Assembly (NCBI GenBank): GCA_028290545.1
Contig: JAQGJP010000020.1
Span: forward strand, 45,351-109,350
Direction of reading: 5' to 3'
Source of the DNA: Rhizobium sp.
GTDB lineage: Bacteria; Pseudomonadota; Alphaproteobacteria; Rhizobiales; Rhizobiaceae
DNA length: 64,000 bases
A model generated the notes under the pieces. The model searched no databases. It saw only the letters and a list, made by a program, of their open reading frames with translations, and was not told the DNA's origin. Numbering within the stretch: the stretch's first letter is position 1; every line of letters starts with the position of its first letter. Below, piece after piece: positions 8,033-18,648 of this stretch. The translations under genes were made by a program, and so were the position numbers.

Positions 8033-9025
8033 ATGGGTATTCTGAAGAAACTGCTCATCACTGCCGCGATTTCGACCGCGCTGATCGCCAATGTCGCATA
8101 TGCGGAAAACAAGAAGATCGCCATCGTCGTCAAGGCGCTCGGCATCGGCTTTTTCGACGCCGCCAACAAGGGCGCCCAGGAAGCGGCCAAGGAACTCGGC
8201 GACGTCGATATCATCTATACCGGCCCGACCGACACCACGGCCGAAGGCCAGATCGAAGTCATCAACTCGCTGATCGCCCAGAAGGTCGATGCGATCGCCA
8301 TTTCCGCCAACGACCGCGACGCGCTGGTACCGGCGCTGAAAAAGGCCATGGATCGCGGCATCACCGTGATTTCCTGGGATTCGGGCGTGGCGCCCGAAGG
8401 CAGGATGATGCATCTCAACCCTTCGTCCAACGCGCTGATCGGCAATATGTGCGTCAAGATGGCGGCCGACAACCTGCCTGAAGGCGGCGATGTCGCCATC
8501 CTGTCGGCCACTGCGACCGCCACGAACCAGAACACCTGGATCGAGGAAATGAAGAAGGTTCTGCCCAACTACAAGGGCATCAACATCGTCACCACAGTCT
8601 ATGGCGATGACAAGACCGACAAGTCCTATACGGAAACGCAAGGCCTGATCAAAGCCTATCCGAATCTCAAGGCGATCATCGCTCCGACCTCGGTCGGCGT
8701 CGTGGCAGCCGCGCAGGCTGTTGAAGATGCCGGCATGGTCGGCAAGATCAACGTCACAGGCCTCGGCCTTCCCTCGGAAATGGCGGGCCATGTGAAGGCC
8801 GGCTCTTCCAAGTCCTTCGCGATCTGGAACCCGATCGACCTCGGCTATTCCGCCACCATGATCGCCTATAACCTGATGACCGGCAAAGCCAAGGCCGGCC
8901 CCGGCGCGGAAATCCCGATGGGCCGCATGGGCAAGGTCAAGCTCGACGACAACAGCGAAGGCGCGATGGCCGATCCATTCGTCTACGACGCCAAGAATGT
9001 CGAGGAATTCGCCAAGATCTTCTGA
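8033..9025 (+). CDS. rhaS: Rhamnose ABC transporter substrate-binding protein
   Basis: A periplasmic-binding protein of the ribose/LacI-like family, 330 residues. A signal peptide of about 24 residues ends in NVAYA before ENKKIAIV. The fold motifs GIGFFDAANKGAQEAAKEL, ISANDRDALVPALKKA and VISWDSG are those of sugar-binding family 1 proteins. The ribosome binding site GGGAGG is 5 nt before ATG. It should capture rhamnose and deliver it to RhaP/RhaQ. It is expected to be the most abundant product of the operon: a hairpin at 9041-9067 just after its stop probably protects its 3' end. Specificity is inferred from the surrounding rha genes. Confidence 0.93.
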   Translation: MGILKKLLITAAISTALIANVAYAENKKIAIVVKALGIGFFDAANKGAQEAAKELGDVDIIYTGPTDTTAEGQIEVINSLIAQKVDAIAISANDRDALVPALKKAMDRGITVISWDSGVAPEGRMMHLNPSSNALIGNMCVKMAADNLPEGGDVAILSATATATNQNTWIEEMKKVLPNYKGINIVTTVYGDDKTDKSYTETQGLIKAYPNLKAIIAPTSVGVVAAAQAVEDAGMVGKINVTGLGLPSEMAGHVKAGSSKSFAIWNPIDLGYSATMIAYNLMTGKAKAGPGAEIPMGRMGKVKLDDNSEGAMADPFVYDAKNVEEFAKIF

Positions 9026-9040
9026 TTGTTGAACACCAAG

Positions 9041-9067
9041 GCCCGATCTCTTGTTGGGAGGTCGGGC
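9041..9067 (+). terminator. Intercistronic hairpin between rhaS and rhaT
   Basis: GCCCGATCTC pairs with GAGGTCGGGC around a short loop, without a T tract, 15 nt after the rhaS stop. Such hairpins after binding-protein genes commonly stabilise the upstream mRNA or cause partial termination. The 138-bp rhaS-rhaT gap is the largest in the operon. Confidence 0.55.
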
Positions 9068-9163
9068 ACTTCTGCGATTGGCGAGGAGGCTGCTGCAACG
9101 TTGCAGCTCCAGCTACCGCCGGTATCATTCAACGCTCATTAGCGGAAGAAGCAAGACGACACC

Positions 9164-10677
<1,514 letters not shown>

Positions 10678-10681
<4 letters not shown>

Positions 10682-11658
10682 AGACATTGTTCAAACACCG
10701 CGAGATCCAGCTGCTGGCGGCAATCGTCGTGCTGACGCTGATGATCGCGGTTCGCTTTCCTGTGTTCATCGAGCCCTCGAGCCTCGGCAATGTCTATAGC
10801 GACACGTCGATCCTGATCATCCTCGCCCTCGGCCAGATGGCCGTGATCCTCACCCGCTGCGTCGATCTGTCGACCGCCGCCGTGCTGGCGCTCTGCGGCA
10901 TGATCGCCGCCATGCTCAACAATATGTATCCGGATATTCCGGTCCTGCTGCTGGTGCTGGTCGCGATCGTTTTTGGTGCGGTGCTCGGCGCGATCAACGG
11001 CCTGCTGGTCTGGAAGCTCGACATGCCACCGATCGTCGTCACGCTCGGCACAATGACCGTGTTTCGCGGCGTCATCTTCCTGCTGACCAATGGCAAATGG
11101 ATCAATGCGCATGAAATGAGCGACAGCTTCAAGGCGGTGCCCCGCGATTCGCTGGCGGGCATTCCGGTGCTCAGCTGGGCGTCGATCGTGGTGATCGTGA
11201 TCATGTTCGTCGTCATCGGACGCACGGCGCTCGGCCGCTCGTTCTTCGCGGTCGGCGGCAATGCCAATGCGGCCGTCTATGCCGGCATCGACCCTGGCCG
11301 GACGCGCTTCATCGCATTTACCATATCAGGCGCGCTGTCGGGACTTGCCGGCTATCTGTGGATCTCGCGCTATGCAGTCGCTTATGTCGACATCGCGCTT
11401 GGCTTCGAACTCGATGTGGTTGCCGCCTGCGTGATCGGCGGCGTGTCGATCGCCGGCGGTATCGGCTCGGTACCGGGCGCAGTGCTCGGCGCGTTGTTCC
11501 TCGGCATTATCAAGAATGCCCTGCCGGTCATCAATGTTTCGCCCTTCTGGCAGCTCGCGATATCAGGAACGGTGATTATCATCGCCGTCGCCTTCAATGC
11601 CCGCGCCGAGCGCAAGAAGGGTCGCATTATCCTGAAGAAAGCCGAGGTGACGGCATGA
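10678..11658 (+). CDS. rhaP: Rhamnose ABC transporter permease
   Basis: A 326-residue inner-membrane permease of the ribose/xylose (RbsC) family, with eight to ten hydrophobic segments. Motifs typical of the family are GQMAVILTRCVDLSTAAVLA, MPPIVVTLGTMTVFRG and GGVSIAGGIGSVPGAVLGA. The start ATG overlaps the rhaT stop and its own stop overlaps the rhaQ start, both as ATGA. The basic tail (RAERKKGRIILKK) is consistent with a cytoplasmic C-terminus. It forms the translocation pore with RhaQ. The track ORF 9973-11658 includes a long out-of-frame extension over rhaT and should be ignored before 10678. Confidence 0.94.
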
Positions 11659-12656
11659 CAACGGCACAGGTCCGCAATGTTCCGGATCGCCTCAAGAGCC
11701 GGGGCGAGCGCGTCTTCAAGAGCTGGGAAAGCCTGCTGTTTGCGGTGATGGTGGCGATTTTCATCGTCAACTGCTTCGCCTCGCCCTATTTCCTCGATCC
11801 GTGGAACCTCTCAGACGCCACCTTCAATTTCACCGAAAAGGCGCTGGTGGCACTGGCCTTGGCACTGGTGATCATCTCGGGCGAGATCGATCTGTCTGTC
11901 GCCGCCATCATCGCGCTGTCATCGACGCTGATGGGCACCGCCTTGAAGATGGGGGCCGGACCAACCGAACTCGTGGCGATCGGGCTGATCACTGGGGCGC
12001 TCTGCGGCGCGGTTAACGGCTGGCTGGTCACCGGGCTCGGACTGCCGTCGATCGTCGTCACCATCGGCACGATGAGCCTGTTCCGCGGCCTGTCCTTCAT
12101 TATCCTGGGCGACAAGGCCTATACCGGCTACCCCGCCGAATTCTCCTGGTTCGGCCAGGGCTATGTCTGGTGGGTGTTATCGTTCGAACTCGTGCTGTTC
12201 GTGGTGATGGCGATCCTGTTCCACATCCTGTTGCATCGAACGAGCTTCGGCCGATTGGTTTTCGCCATCGGCAACAACCAGACCGCGGCGCTGTTTTCCG
12301 GCGTCAAGGTCGCGCGGGTGAAGTTCATCCTGTTCGTGCTGACGGGTCTGATGGCCGGCGTTGCCGCCGTCTGCCTGACTTCCCGGCTCGGCTCGACGCG
12401 CCCATCGATCGCCACTGGACTGGAACTGGAGGCCATCACCATGGTCGTGCTCGGCGGCATCAACATCAATGGCGGCTCGGGCAGCATCCTGGGCGTCGTG
12501 CTCGCCGCACTGATCATGGGTCTGGTGACCTTCGGCCTCGGCCTGCTCAATGTGCCCGGCATCGTCATGTCGATCTTTATCGGCCTGCTGCTGATACTGG
12601 TGATTGCAATCCCCGTCATTCTCGGGAAAATCGGCCGCAGAAGAAAAGCGGCCTGA
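11655..12656 (+). CDS. rhaQ: Rhamnose ABC transporter permease
   Basis: The second permease, 333 residues, same RbsC-like family as RhaP but clearly diverged from it. It has VIISGEIDLSVAAIIAL, LPSIVVTIGTMSLFRG and GGININGGSGSILGVVLA. The start at 11655 overlaps the rhaP stop (ATGA); the longer track ORF from 11358 overlaps rhaP out of frame. A basic C-terminus (GKIGRRRKAA) suggests it ends in the cytoplasm. With RhaP it forms the heterodimeric pore. In related loci rhaU (mutarotase) follows rhaQ; here rhaK follows after 27 bp. Confidence 0.94.
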   Translation: MTTAQVRNVPDRLKSRGERVFKSWESLLFAVMVAIFIVNCFASPYFLDPWNLSDATFNFTEKALVALALALVIISGEIDLSVAAIIALSSTLMGTALKMGAGPTELVAIGLITGALCGAVNGWLVTGLGLPSIVVTIGTMSLFRGLSFIILGDKAYTGYPAEFSWFGQGYVWWVLSFELVLFVVMAILFHILLHRTSFGRLVFAIGNNQTAALFSGVKVARVKFILFVLTGLMAGVAAVCLTSRLGSTRPSIATGLELEAITMVVLGGININGGSGSILGVVLAALIMGLVTFGLGLLNVPGIVMSIFIGLLLILVIAIPVILGKIGRRRKAA

Positions 12657-12683
12657 TCGTAAAGGCGGATGACGGGAGTGAGC

Positions 12684-14066
12684 ATGCGGGAATTCCGGAA
12701 TATTGCCGTGATCGATGTCGGCAAGACCAATGCCAAGGTCACGCGCTTCGATATGCGCAACGGACGCGAGTCCGACGTGTTCACCTGCCCGAACGATGTC
12801 ATCCGCACCGGCCTGTACCCGCACCACGACATCGAGCGCATGTGGGCGTTCATGCTGGAATCGCTCGGCAGAATCCAGGCGGCGACGCCGATCGACGCGA
12901 TCGCCATCACCGCGCATGGCGCGTCGATCACACTGGTCGATGCCGATGGCGAACTGGCAATGCCGATGCTCGATTATGAGCATGACGGGCCGGACAGCCT
13001 CGCCGTGGAATATGATGCGATCCGGCCGCCGTTCTCCGAGACCGGCACGCCCAGGCTGGTGGCCGGGCTGAATGTCGGCGCGCAGCTCTACTGGCAGATG
13101 AAGACCTTTCCGACCGAGTTTGCCCGCGTCGTCTCGATCGTCCCCTATCCGCAGTTCTGGTCGATGCGCCTGACCGGTGTGCGCGCCACCGAGATGACAT
13201 CGGTCGGCGCCCATACCGATCTCTGGAATCCCTGGAAACGCGATTTCTCGACGCTGACGGACAGGATGGGCTGGCGGAGACTGATGCCGCCGATGAGCAG
13301 CGCTTTTGATATCCTCGGCACGATCAAACCGGAGATCGCTGCCGCGACCGGCCTTTCGCCGGAAACGCCCGTCTTCAGCGGACTGCATGATTCCAACGCC
13401 TCGCTGCTCACGCATCTGAAATCGCGGCCTGCGCCGTTCTCGGTCGTTTCGACCGGCACCTGGGTCATCTGCTTTTCGGTCGGCGGCAAAAAGATAGCGC
13501 TGGACGAGGCGCGCGACACGCTGGTCAACGTCAATGCCTATGGCGAGCCCGTCCCCTCGTCGCGCTTCATGGGCGGCCGTGCGTTCTCGCTGCTGAAGGC
13601 CGATGGCAAGGCCGGGATCACTCAGGCCGACCGGGACCGGGTGTTGGGCGAGGGCATCATGCTGCTGCCGTCTATCCCCGAGGATTCCGGCCCCTTCACC
13701 CATCGCAAGGGCGGCTGGACCGGCAACGTCGATTCCCTGACGCCGGGCGGTTATCTGTTCGCCGTGTCGCTTTATCTTGGCATGATGAGCGCGACCTCGC
13801 TGGAACTGATCGGCGCCGATGGCCCGGTGATCGTCGAAGGACCGTTTGCACAGAACCGCACCTTTCTCGAGACTCTCCGGGTCATGACCGGCCGGGATAT
13901 CGTCACCGGCGGCGCTGGCCTGACCGGCACGAGTTCGGGCGCCGCTTGCGTGGCGCTCGGCCGCGACGCCACGATCGAAACCGGCGCGGACATCGTGGCC
14001 CTCGCTCCCGACCCGGGTCTCGGCGGCTACATCGCCAGATGGCGGCAGGCGATCGCTGCAACATAG
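12684..14066 (+). CDS. rhaK: Rhamnulokinase, FGGY family
   Basis: A 460-residue FGGY carbohydrate kinase that phosphorylates L-rhamnulose before RhaD cleavage. The first phosphate loop is IDVGKTNAKVTRFD, and the ATP-binding half has VVSTGTWVICFS and a late GGAGLTGTSSGAACVALG. I place the start at the ATG at 12684 (MREFRNIAVI), which has GGGAG 6 nt upstream; the track ATG at 12669 lacks a well-spaced site. It is the last gene of the rhaRSTPQK unit. In some rhizobia the kinase is also needed for rhamnose uptake; whether that holds here cannot be seen from sequence. Confidence 0.93.
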   Translation: MREFRNIAVIDVGKTNAKVTRFDMRNGRESDVFTCPNDVIRTGLYPHHDIERMWAFMLESLGRIQAATPIDAIAITAHGASITLVDADGELAMPMLDYEHDGPDSLAVEYDAIRPPFSETGTPRLVAGLNVGAQLYWQMKTFPTEFARVVSIVPYPQFWSMRLTGVRATEMTSVGAHTDLWNPWKRDFSTLTDRMGWRRLMPPMSSAFDILGTIKPEIAAATGLSPETPVFSGLHDSNASLLTHLKSRPAPFSVVSTGTWVICFSVGGKKIALDEARDTLVNVNAYGEPVPSSRFMGGRAFSLLKADGKAGITQADRDRVLGEGIMLLPSIPEDSGPFTHRKGGWTGNVDSLTPGGYLFAVSLYLGMMSATSLELIGADGPVIVEGPFAQNRTFLETLRVMTGRDIVTGGAGLTGTSSGAACVALGRDATIETGADIVALAPDPGLGGYIARWRQAIAAT

Positions 14067-14090
14067 TTTATTTTGCTAAAACATCCTTGG

Positions 14091-14105
14091 TTAATGCTCA
14101 TTTAA
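14091..14105. promoter_or_regulatory. CtrA-like box TTAA-N7-TTAA upstream of ftsK
   Basis: TTAA TGCTCAT TTAA, followed by CCC, matches the full CtrA consensus TTAA-N7-TTAAC exactly. It lies 83 bp before the chosen ftsK start in the short rhaK-ftsK gap. CtrA is the alphaproteobacterial cell-cycle regulator and division genes are known targets, so the placement is sensible. Binding is inferred. Confidence 0.65.
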
Positions 14106-14187
14106 CCCCTCGCCGATATTCTTGGATCAACCTGGCCGCTTTATCCTTTTCGCGGCCATGCATCCATTCGAGTGGCGGGCGAGATTT

Positions 14188-16938
14188 ATGGCGAGAAGCA
14201 TTCCGGCGGATTACGAGAGCCGAACCATACGCTTCACATTGACATCATTTCTGTGGCGGCAAGCCAAGGTCATGGCGGGCCTGGCGCTGCTTGGCACGCT
14301 GGCGCTGTCGATCGCGGCTCTTTCCACCTGGAACGTGCTGGATCCCAGCTATTCCAATGCCACCTCGCGTGCCCCCTCCAATATTCTGGGCACCGGCGGC
14401 GCCTATTTCGCCGATGTGATGATGCAATTCTTCGGCCTCGGCGCCGTGGTCGCACTGCTGCCGGTGTTCGCCTGGTCGCTGATGATGATCTTCAACGTAC
14501 CGGTCTATCGGCTGGTCAAGCGTGCCAGTGCCTGGTTCGGCGGCTCGGTGCTCGCCGCGGCGGCGCTTTCCTGCTTTCAGCCGCCGGCAACCTGGCCGAT
14601 TCCCAACGGCCTCGGTGGCGTGTTCGGCGATCTGATCCTCAAATTTCCGGCGCTGTTCATCGGTCATTATCCGCAAGGCGTCACGGCCATCATCATCGGC
14701 ACGATTTGCGCTGTGCCGGCGCTCGGCCTTCTGGCTTTCTCCGCGAACCTGATCGTCACAGCCGAACCGGAATTCATCGAGAAGCCGACCGAGGGGCCGG
14801 CCATGCCGATGCGCAAGGCCCGGCCGGAACCGGTTGAGACATTCGATGACGACGAACGCGAATCGCCCTTCGCCTATATCCAGGGCTATGCCGCGCATTA
14901 CTGGTATTCGGCCCAGGCACGCCTGCGCCGCCTGACCGGCCAGCCGGCAAGGAAACCCGCGCGCCGCGAGATCGAACAGCCCTACGACCTCAACGACGAG
15001 GAATTCGGCCTGATGCCGGCCTCCGCTGCTGACAGCCGCGGCAACGGCCGCGCCGAACCGTCGTTGTTTGCCGATGAGCCCCGGCAGCCGATGTCGGCGC
15101 TTCGCAGAATCATCTCCGCGCCGCACATGGACCCGGACATGGACGGTGCCGATGACGACGAGTCGCCGCTCGAACTCGACCGGCATCGCCCGTCCGGCAT
15201 CCTGCCGGATGAGAACGAGGACGACGATCTCGATGATTGGCAGGTGAAGCCGGAAGCGCGCGCGCCACAGCGCGTTGCCCCGCGCGCCGGAGCCCCGGTG
15301 CAAACGGCAGCGAAGCCGGTTCAGCAGCCTTCGATCGCTGCCGGGGTTGCCCGGCCGAGGATCGCGCAGGCCACCGAGCGCCTGGCCCCGGCATCTGTGC
15401 GGGATGGCTTCGACCTGCCGCCGCTGGGATTGCTCGCCGAGCCCAAGAACATCGTCAAGGATGCCAGCCTTTCCAACGATGCGCTGGAGCAGAATGCCCG
15501 TATCCTCGAAGGCGTGCTCGACGATTTCGGCGTCAAGGGCAATATCATCCATGTCCGCCCCGGCCCGGTCGTGACGCTTTACGAACTCGAACCCGCGCCC
15601 GGCATCAAGTCTTCGCGCGTGATCGGCCTTGCCGACGATATCGCCCGCTCCATGAGTGCGATCGCCGCCCGCGTCGCCGTGGTTCCGGGCCGCAATGCGA
15701 TCGGCATCGAACTGCCGAACAAGGTGCGTGAAATGGTGTTCCTGCGCGAAATGTTCGCGGCAAAGGATTTCGACACGTCCAAGGCAAAACTGGCCGTCGC
15801 GCTCGGCAAGACGATCGGCGGCGAACCGGTGATCGCCGACCTCGCCAAGATGCCGCATCTGCTCGTTGCCGGCACCACCGGCTCGGGTAAATCGGTGGCC
15901 ATCAACACGATGATCCTGTCGCTGCTCTACCGGTTGACGCCGGAACAGTGCCGGCTGATCATGATTGACCCGAAAATGCTCGAGCTCTCGGTCTATGACG
16001 GCATTCCGCACCTGCTGTCGCCCGTCGTCACCGACCCGAAAAAGGCGGTCGTGGCGCTCAAATGGACTGTCCGTGAGATGGAAGAGCGCTACAAGAAGAT
16101 GTCGAAGATCGGCGTCCGCAACATCGATGGCTTCAACGCCCGCGTTTCACAGGCGCTTGAAAAGGGCGAGGCGATTTCGCGGACCGTGCAGACCGGCTTC
16201 GACCGGCAGACGGGCGAGGCGATCTACGAGAGCGAGGAATTCGATCTCCAGCCGATTCCCTATATTGTCGTGATCATCGACGAAATGGCCGACCTGATGA
16301 TGGTGGCGGGCAAGGACATCGAAGGCGCCGTGCAGCGGTTGGCGCAGATGGCGCGTGCAGCCGGCATTCATGTGGTCATGGCGACCCAGCGCCCCTCCGT
16401 CGATGTCATCACCGGCACGATCAAGGCGAACTTCCCGACCCGTATCTCCTTCCAGGTGACGTCGAAGATCGACAGCCGCACGATCCTCGGCGAGCAGGGT
16501 GCCGAACAGCTGCTCGGCATGGGCGACATGCTCTACATGGCTGGCGGCGGGCGCATCCAGCGCGTCCACGGCCCGTTCGTCTCCGACCTCGAAGTCGAGG
16601 ATGTCGTGGCCTACCTCAAGACGCAGGGCTCGCCGCAATATCTCGATGCCATCACCGCCGATGACGAGGACGACGATGGCGACGGCGAGCGCGGCGGCGG
16701 TCCCGCCGGCACATCCAACCTCGCAGACTCCGAAGACCCTTACGACCAGGCGGTCGCCATCGTCCTGCGGGATGGCAAGGCGTCAACATCCTATATCCAG
16801 CGTCGCCTCGGTATCGGCTACAACCGTGCTGCCTCGATCATCGAGCGGATGGAGAAGGAAGGCATTGTCGGTGCGGCAAACCATGCCGGCAAACGCGAAA
16901 TTCTCGTGCCGACCGAAGAGGATATACTGGCCCGCTGA
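14188..16938 (+). CDS. ftsK: DNA translocase FtsK
   Basis: FtsK couples septum formation to chromosome segregation. The N-terminal ~180 residues hold about four membrane helices. An acidic/Pro-rich linker follows (about 200-420), then the RecA-like motor with Walker A GTTGSGKS at about 562 and Walker [13 protein letters not shown] at about 691. The C-terminal gamma winged helix, which reads KOPS-type DNA, is about 849-916 ([15 protein letters not shown]). The total of 916 residues is normal for rhizobia. I prefer the ATG at 14188 ([10 protein letters not shown]) because the protein becomes family-like from there; the site before it is weak, and the ATG-like starts 22 and 10 residues earlier remain possible. 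An exact CtrA-like box lies upstream. Confidence 0.95.
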   Translation: MARSIPADYESRTIRFTLTSFLWRQAKVMAGLALLGTLALSIAALSTWNVLDPSYSNATSRAPSNILGTGGAYFADVMMQFFGLGAVVALLPVFAWSLMMIFNVPVYRLVKRASAWFGGSVLAAAALSCFQPPATWPIPNGLGGVFGDLILKFPALFIGHYPQGVTAIIIGTICAVPALGLLAFSANLIVTAEPEFIEKPTEGPAMPMRKARPEPVETFDDDERESPFAYIQGYAAHYWYSAQARLRRLTGQPARKPARREIEQPYDLNDEEFGLMPASAADSRGNGRAEPSLFADEPRQPMSALRRIISAPHMDPDMDGADDDESPLELDRHRPSGILPDENEDDDLDDWQVKPEARAPQRVAPRAGAPVQTAAKPVQQPSIAAGVARPRIAQATERLAPASVRDGFDLPPLGLLAEPKNIVKDASLSNDALEQNARILEGVLDDFGVKGNIIHVRPGPVVTLYELEPAPGIKSSRVIGLADDIARSMSAIAARVAVVPGRNAIGIELPNKVREMVFLREMFAAKDFDTSKAKLAVALGKTIGGEPVIADLAKMPHLLVAGTTGSGKSVAINTMILSLLYRLTPEQCRLIMIDPKMLELSVYDGIPHLLSPVVTDPKKAVVALKWTVREMEERYKKMSKIGVRNIDGFNARVSQALEKGEAISRTVQTGFDRQTGEAIYESEEFDLQPIPYIVVIIDEMADLMMVAGKDIEGAVQRLAQMARAAGIHVVMATQRPSVDVITGTIKANFPTRISFQVTSKIDSRTILGEQGAEQLLGMGDMLYMAGGGRIQRVHGPFVSDLEVEDVVAYLKTQGSPQYLDAITADDEDDDGDGERGGGPAGTSNLADSEDPYDQAVAIVLRDGKASTSYIQRRLGIGYNRAASIIERMEKEGIVGAANHAGKREILVPTEEDILAR

Positions 16939-17026
16939 CTTCCAGCGAACTATTACAAGCATCAACGGAACGCCTTGAAGGCGCCCTAGTTTCCGTGACT
17001 ATAAACCGACGGAAAAGGAGACCGGA

Positions 17027-17692
17027 ATGGATCGATTCGAGAGTGAAAACCAGAACGGCTTCGGCCTCACGCGCCGCAGCCTGGTCGGCGGCATGGGCGC
17101 CGCATTGCTGATGGCGATGCTACCGCTCGATTTCGCACAGTCAGCCGGCACCGACATCGCCCAAAAGATTGCCGATCATTTCTCATCGGTTAAGACCATG
17201 TCCGGCGAGTTTGTCCAGTTCGGCCCGCGCGGCGAGCAGACGGGCGGCAAGTTCTTTCTCGAACGCCCCGGCAAGATCCGCTTCAATTACGAGCAGCCCT
17301 CACCGATGCGGGTGATCTCCGACGGCAAATCCGTTGTCATCGGCAATCTCAAGCTCAAGACCTGGGATATCTACCCGCTCTCCAAGACGCCGCTTGCCCT
17401 GCTTCTGGGCAACAAGATCGACCTGAAGGGCAAGATGGTCCGCGACGTCAAGGAGGAAGCCGACCTGATAACGATCAAGCTCGGCGATCGTTCGATATTT
17501 GCCGATTCGACCATTACCATGATGTTCGACCCGAAAACCTTCGAGCTTCGCCAATGGACGATTACCGACAATCAGGGCAAGGATACGTCGGTGATGATCT
17601 TCAACGTCCAGACAGGCCTGACCTTCGACGAAAAGGTTTTCAAAGTGCCTTATGATGCCGTCCACGAGCAAAATTCCGGCAGGCGGCGCTGA
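17027..17692 (+). CDS. lolA: LolA-like outer-membrane lipoprotein carrier
   Basis: A 221-residue periplasmic protein of the LolA fold, expected to ferry lipoproteins from the inner to the outer membrane. The N-terminus has an n-region of 14 residues, then TRRSLVGG and a hydrophobic stretch ending near FAQSAG, which resembles a twin-arginine signal rather than a plain Sec signal. Family motifs include MSGEFVQFGPRGEQTGGKFF, ERPGKIRFNYE and DLITIKLGD. The ribosome binding site AAGGAG is 6 nt before the ATG. It follows ftsK by 88 bp, an order common in rhizobia. Use of the Tat route is inference from the RR pair. Confidence 0.88.
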   Translation: MDRFESENQNGFGLTRRSLVGGMGAALLMAMLPLDFAQSAGTDIAQKIADHFSSVKTMSGEFVQFGPRGEQTGGKFFLERPGKIRFNYEQPSPMRVISDGKSVVIGNLKLKTWDIYPLSKTPLALLLGNKIDLKGKMVRDVKEEADLITIKLGDRSIFADSTITMMFDPKTFELRQWTITDNQGKDTSVMIFNVQTGLTFDEKVFKVPYDAVHEQNSGRRR

Positions 17693-17802
17693 TTCGTACT
17701 TGTGGAGAATTGCCACATCGTCCTGATGTCTTCCGGTTAGCCCTTTCTAAGCGCGCGGGATAATTGTTAGGGTCCGGCGCACATGAAGCGCCGGAGACTG
17801 CC

Positions 17803-18606
17803 ATGCAACTGACCCTCGCCACCTGGAATATCAACTCGGTGCGGCTCAGGATGCCGATTGTCGAAAAATTCCTCCTTGCCCATCAGCCGGATGTTCTCTG
17901 CCTGCAGGAAACCAAGTGCACCAATGACCAGTTTCCGGCCGAGCCGCTGAACGCGCTCGGCTATGTTCATCAGGCGATCAATGGCCAGAAGGGCTATCAC
18001 GGCGTGGCAATCGTCTCCAAGGTGCCGCTCGAAAGCATCGATCGTCGCGATCATGGCAATGTCGGCCATGCGCGTCATGTTTCCGCGACCTTCGTCGCCG
18101 GCGCCAAGACCATCCGCCTGCACAATTTTTATGTGCCGGCTGGAGGTGACGAACCCAATCGGGAAATCAATCCGAAATTCGCCCACAAGCTCGACTATGT
18201 CGAGGAGATGAAGAGCCTGCATTCCGGCGCCGAGCCGGGCATTTCCTCGATCCTGGTCGGGGACCTCAACATCGCCCCGCTTGAGCACGATGTCTGGTCC
18301 CACAAGCAGTTGCTCAAGATCGTCAGCCACACGCCGGTCGAGACGGATGGCCTGAAAGAGGTGATCGCGCGCGGCGACTGGCTCGACCTGATGCGCCAGC
18401 ATGCGCCGGAGCCCGAAAAGCTCTACACCTGGTGGAGCTATCGCGCCGCAGACTGGGCAGCCGCAGACAAGGGGCGCAGGCTCGACCATGTCTGGTCTTC
18501 GCCGGATCTCGGACCGCATTTGTCGTCGATCGAAATCCTGAAGGACGCGCGCGGCTGGGAAAAGCCTTCGGACCATGTGCCGGTCATTGCCCGGCTGCAG
18601 TTCTGA
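17803..18606 (+). CDS. xth: Exodeoxyribonuclease III
   Basis: A 267-residue AP endonuclease / 3'-exonuclease of the exonuclease-endonuclease-phosphatase superfamily, active in base-excision repair. Motifs are LATWNINSVR, LCLQETKC (metal-binding Glu), LVGDLNIAP and the C-terminal SDHVPVIARL with the catalytic His. The track start adds 13 residues; the ATG at 17803 has GGAG 7 nt upstream and gives MQLTLATWN, the standard start. It has its own gap after lolA and ends in a strong hairpin shared with the convergent aldehyde dehydrogenase gene. Confidence 0.95.
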   Translation: MQLTLATWNINSVRLRMPIVEKFLLAHQPDVLCLQETKCTNDQFPAEPLNALGYVHQAINGQKGYHGVAIVSKVPLESIDRRDHGNVGHARHVSATFVAGAKTIRLHNFYVPAGGDEPNREINPKFAHKLDYVEEMKSLHSGAEPGISSILVGDLNIAPLEHDVWSHKQLLKIVSHTPVETDGLKEVIARGDWLDLMRQHAPEPEKLYTWWSYRAADWAAADKGRRLDHVWSSPDLGPHLSSIEILKDARGWEKPSDHVPVIARLQF

Positions 18607-18617
18607 TCGCTGAAATG

Positions 18618-18643
18618 AGGAACCCGGCCTTCGCCGGGTTCCT
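18618..18643. terminator. Bidirectional hairpin between xth and the aldehyde dehydrogenase gene
   Basis: AGGAACCCGGC and GCCGGGTTCCT form a perfect 11-bp stem with a CTTC tetraloop, 11 bp after the xth stop and 5 bp from the convergent gene's stop. There is no T tract on either side, but the stability suggests it ends or protects both transcripts. Confidence 0.7.
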
Positions 18644-18648
18644 GTCGA

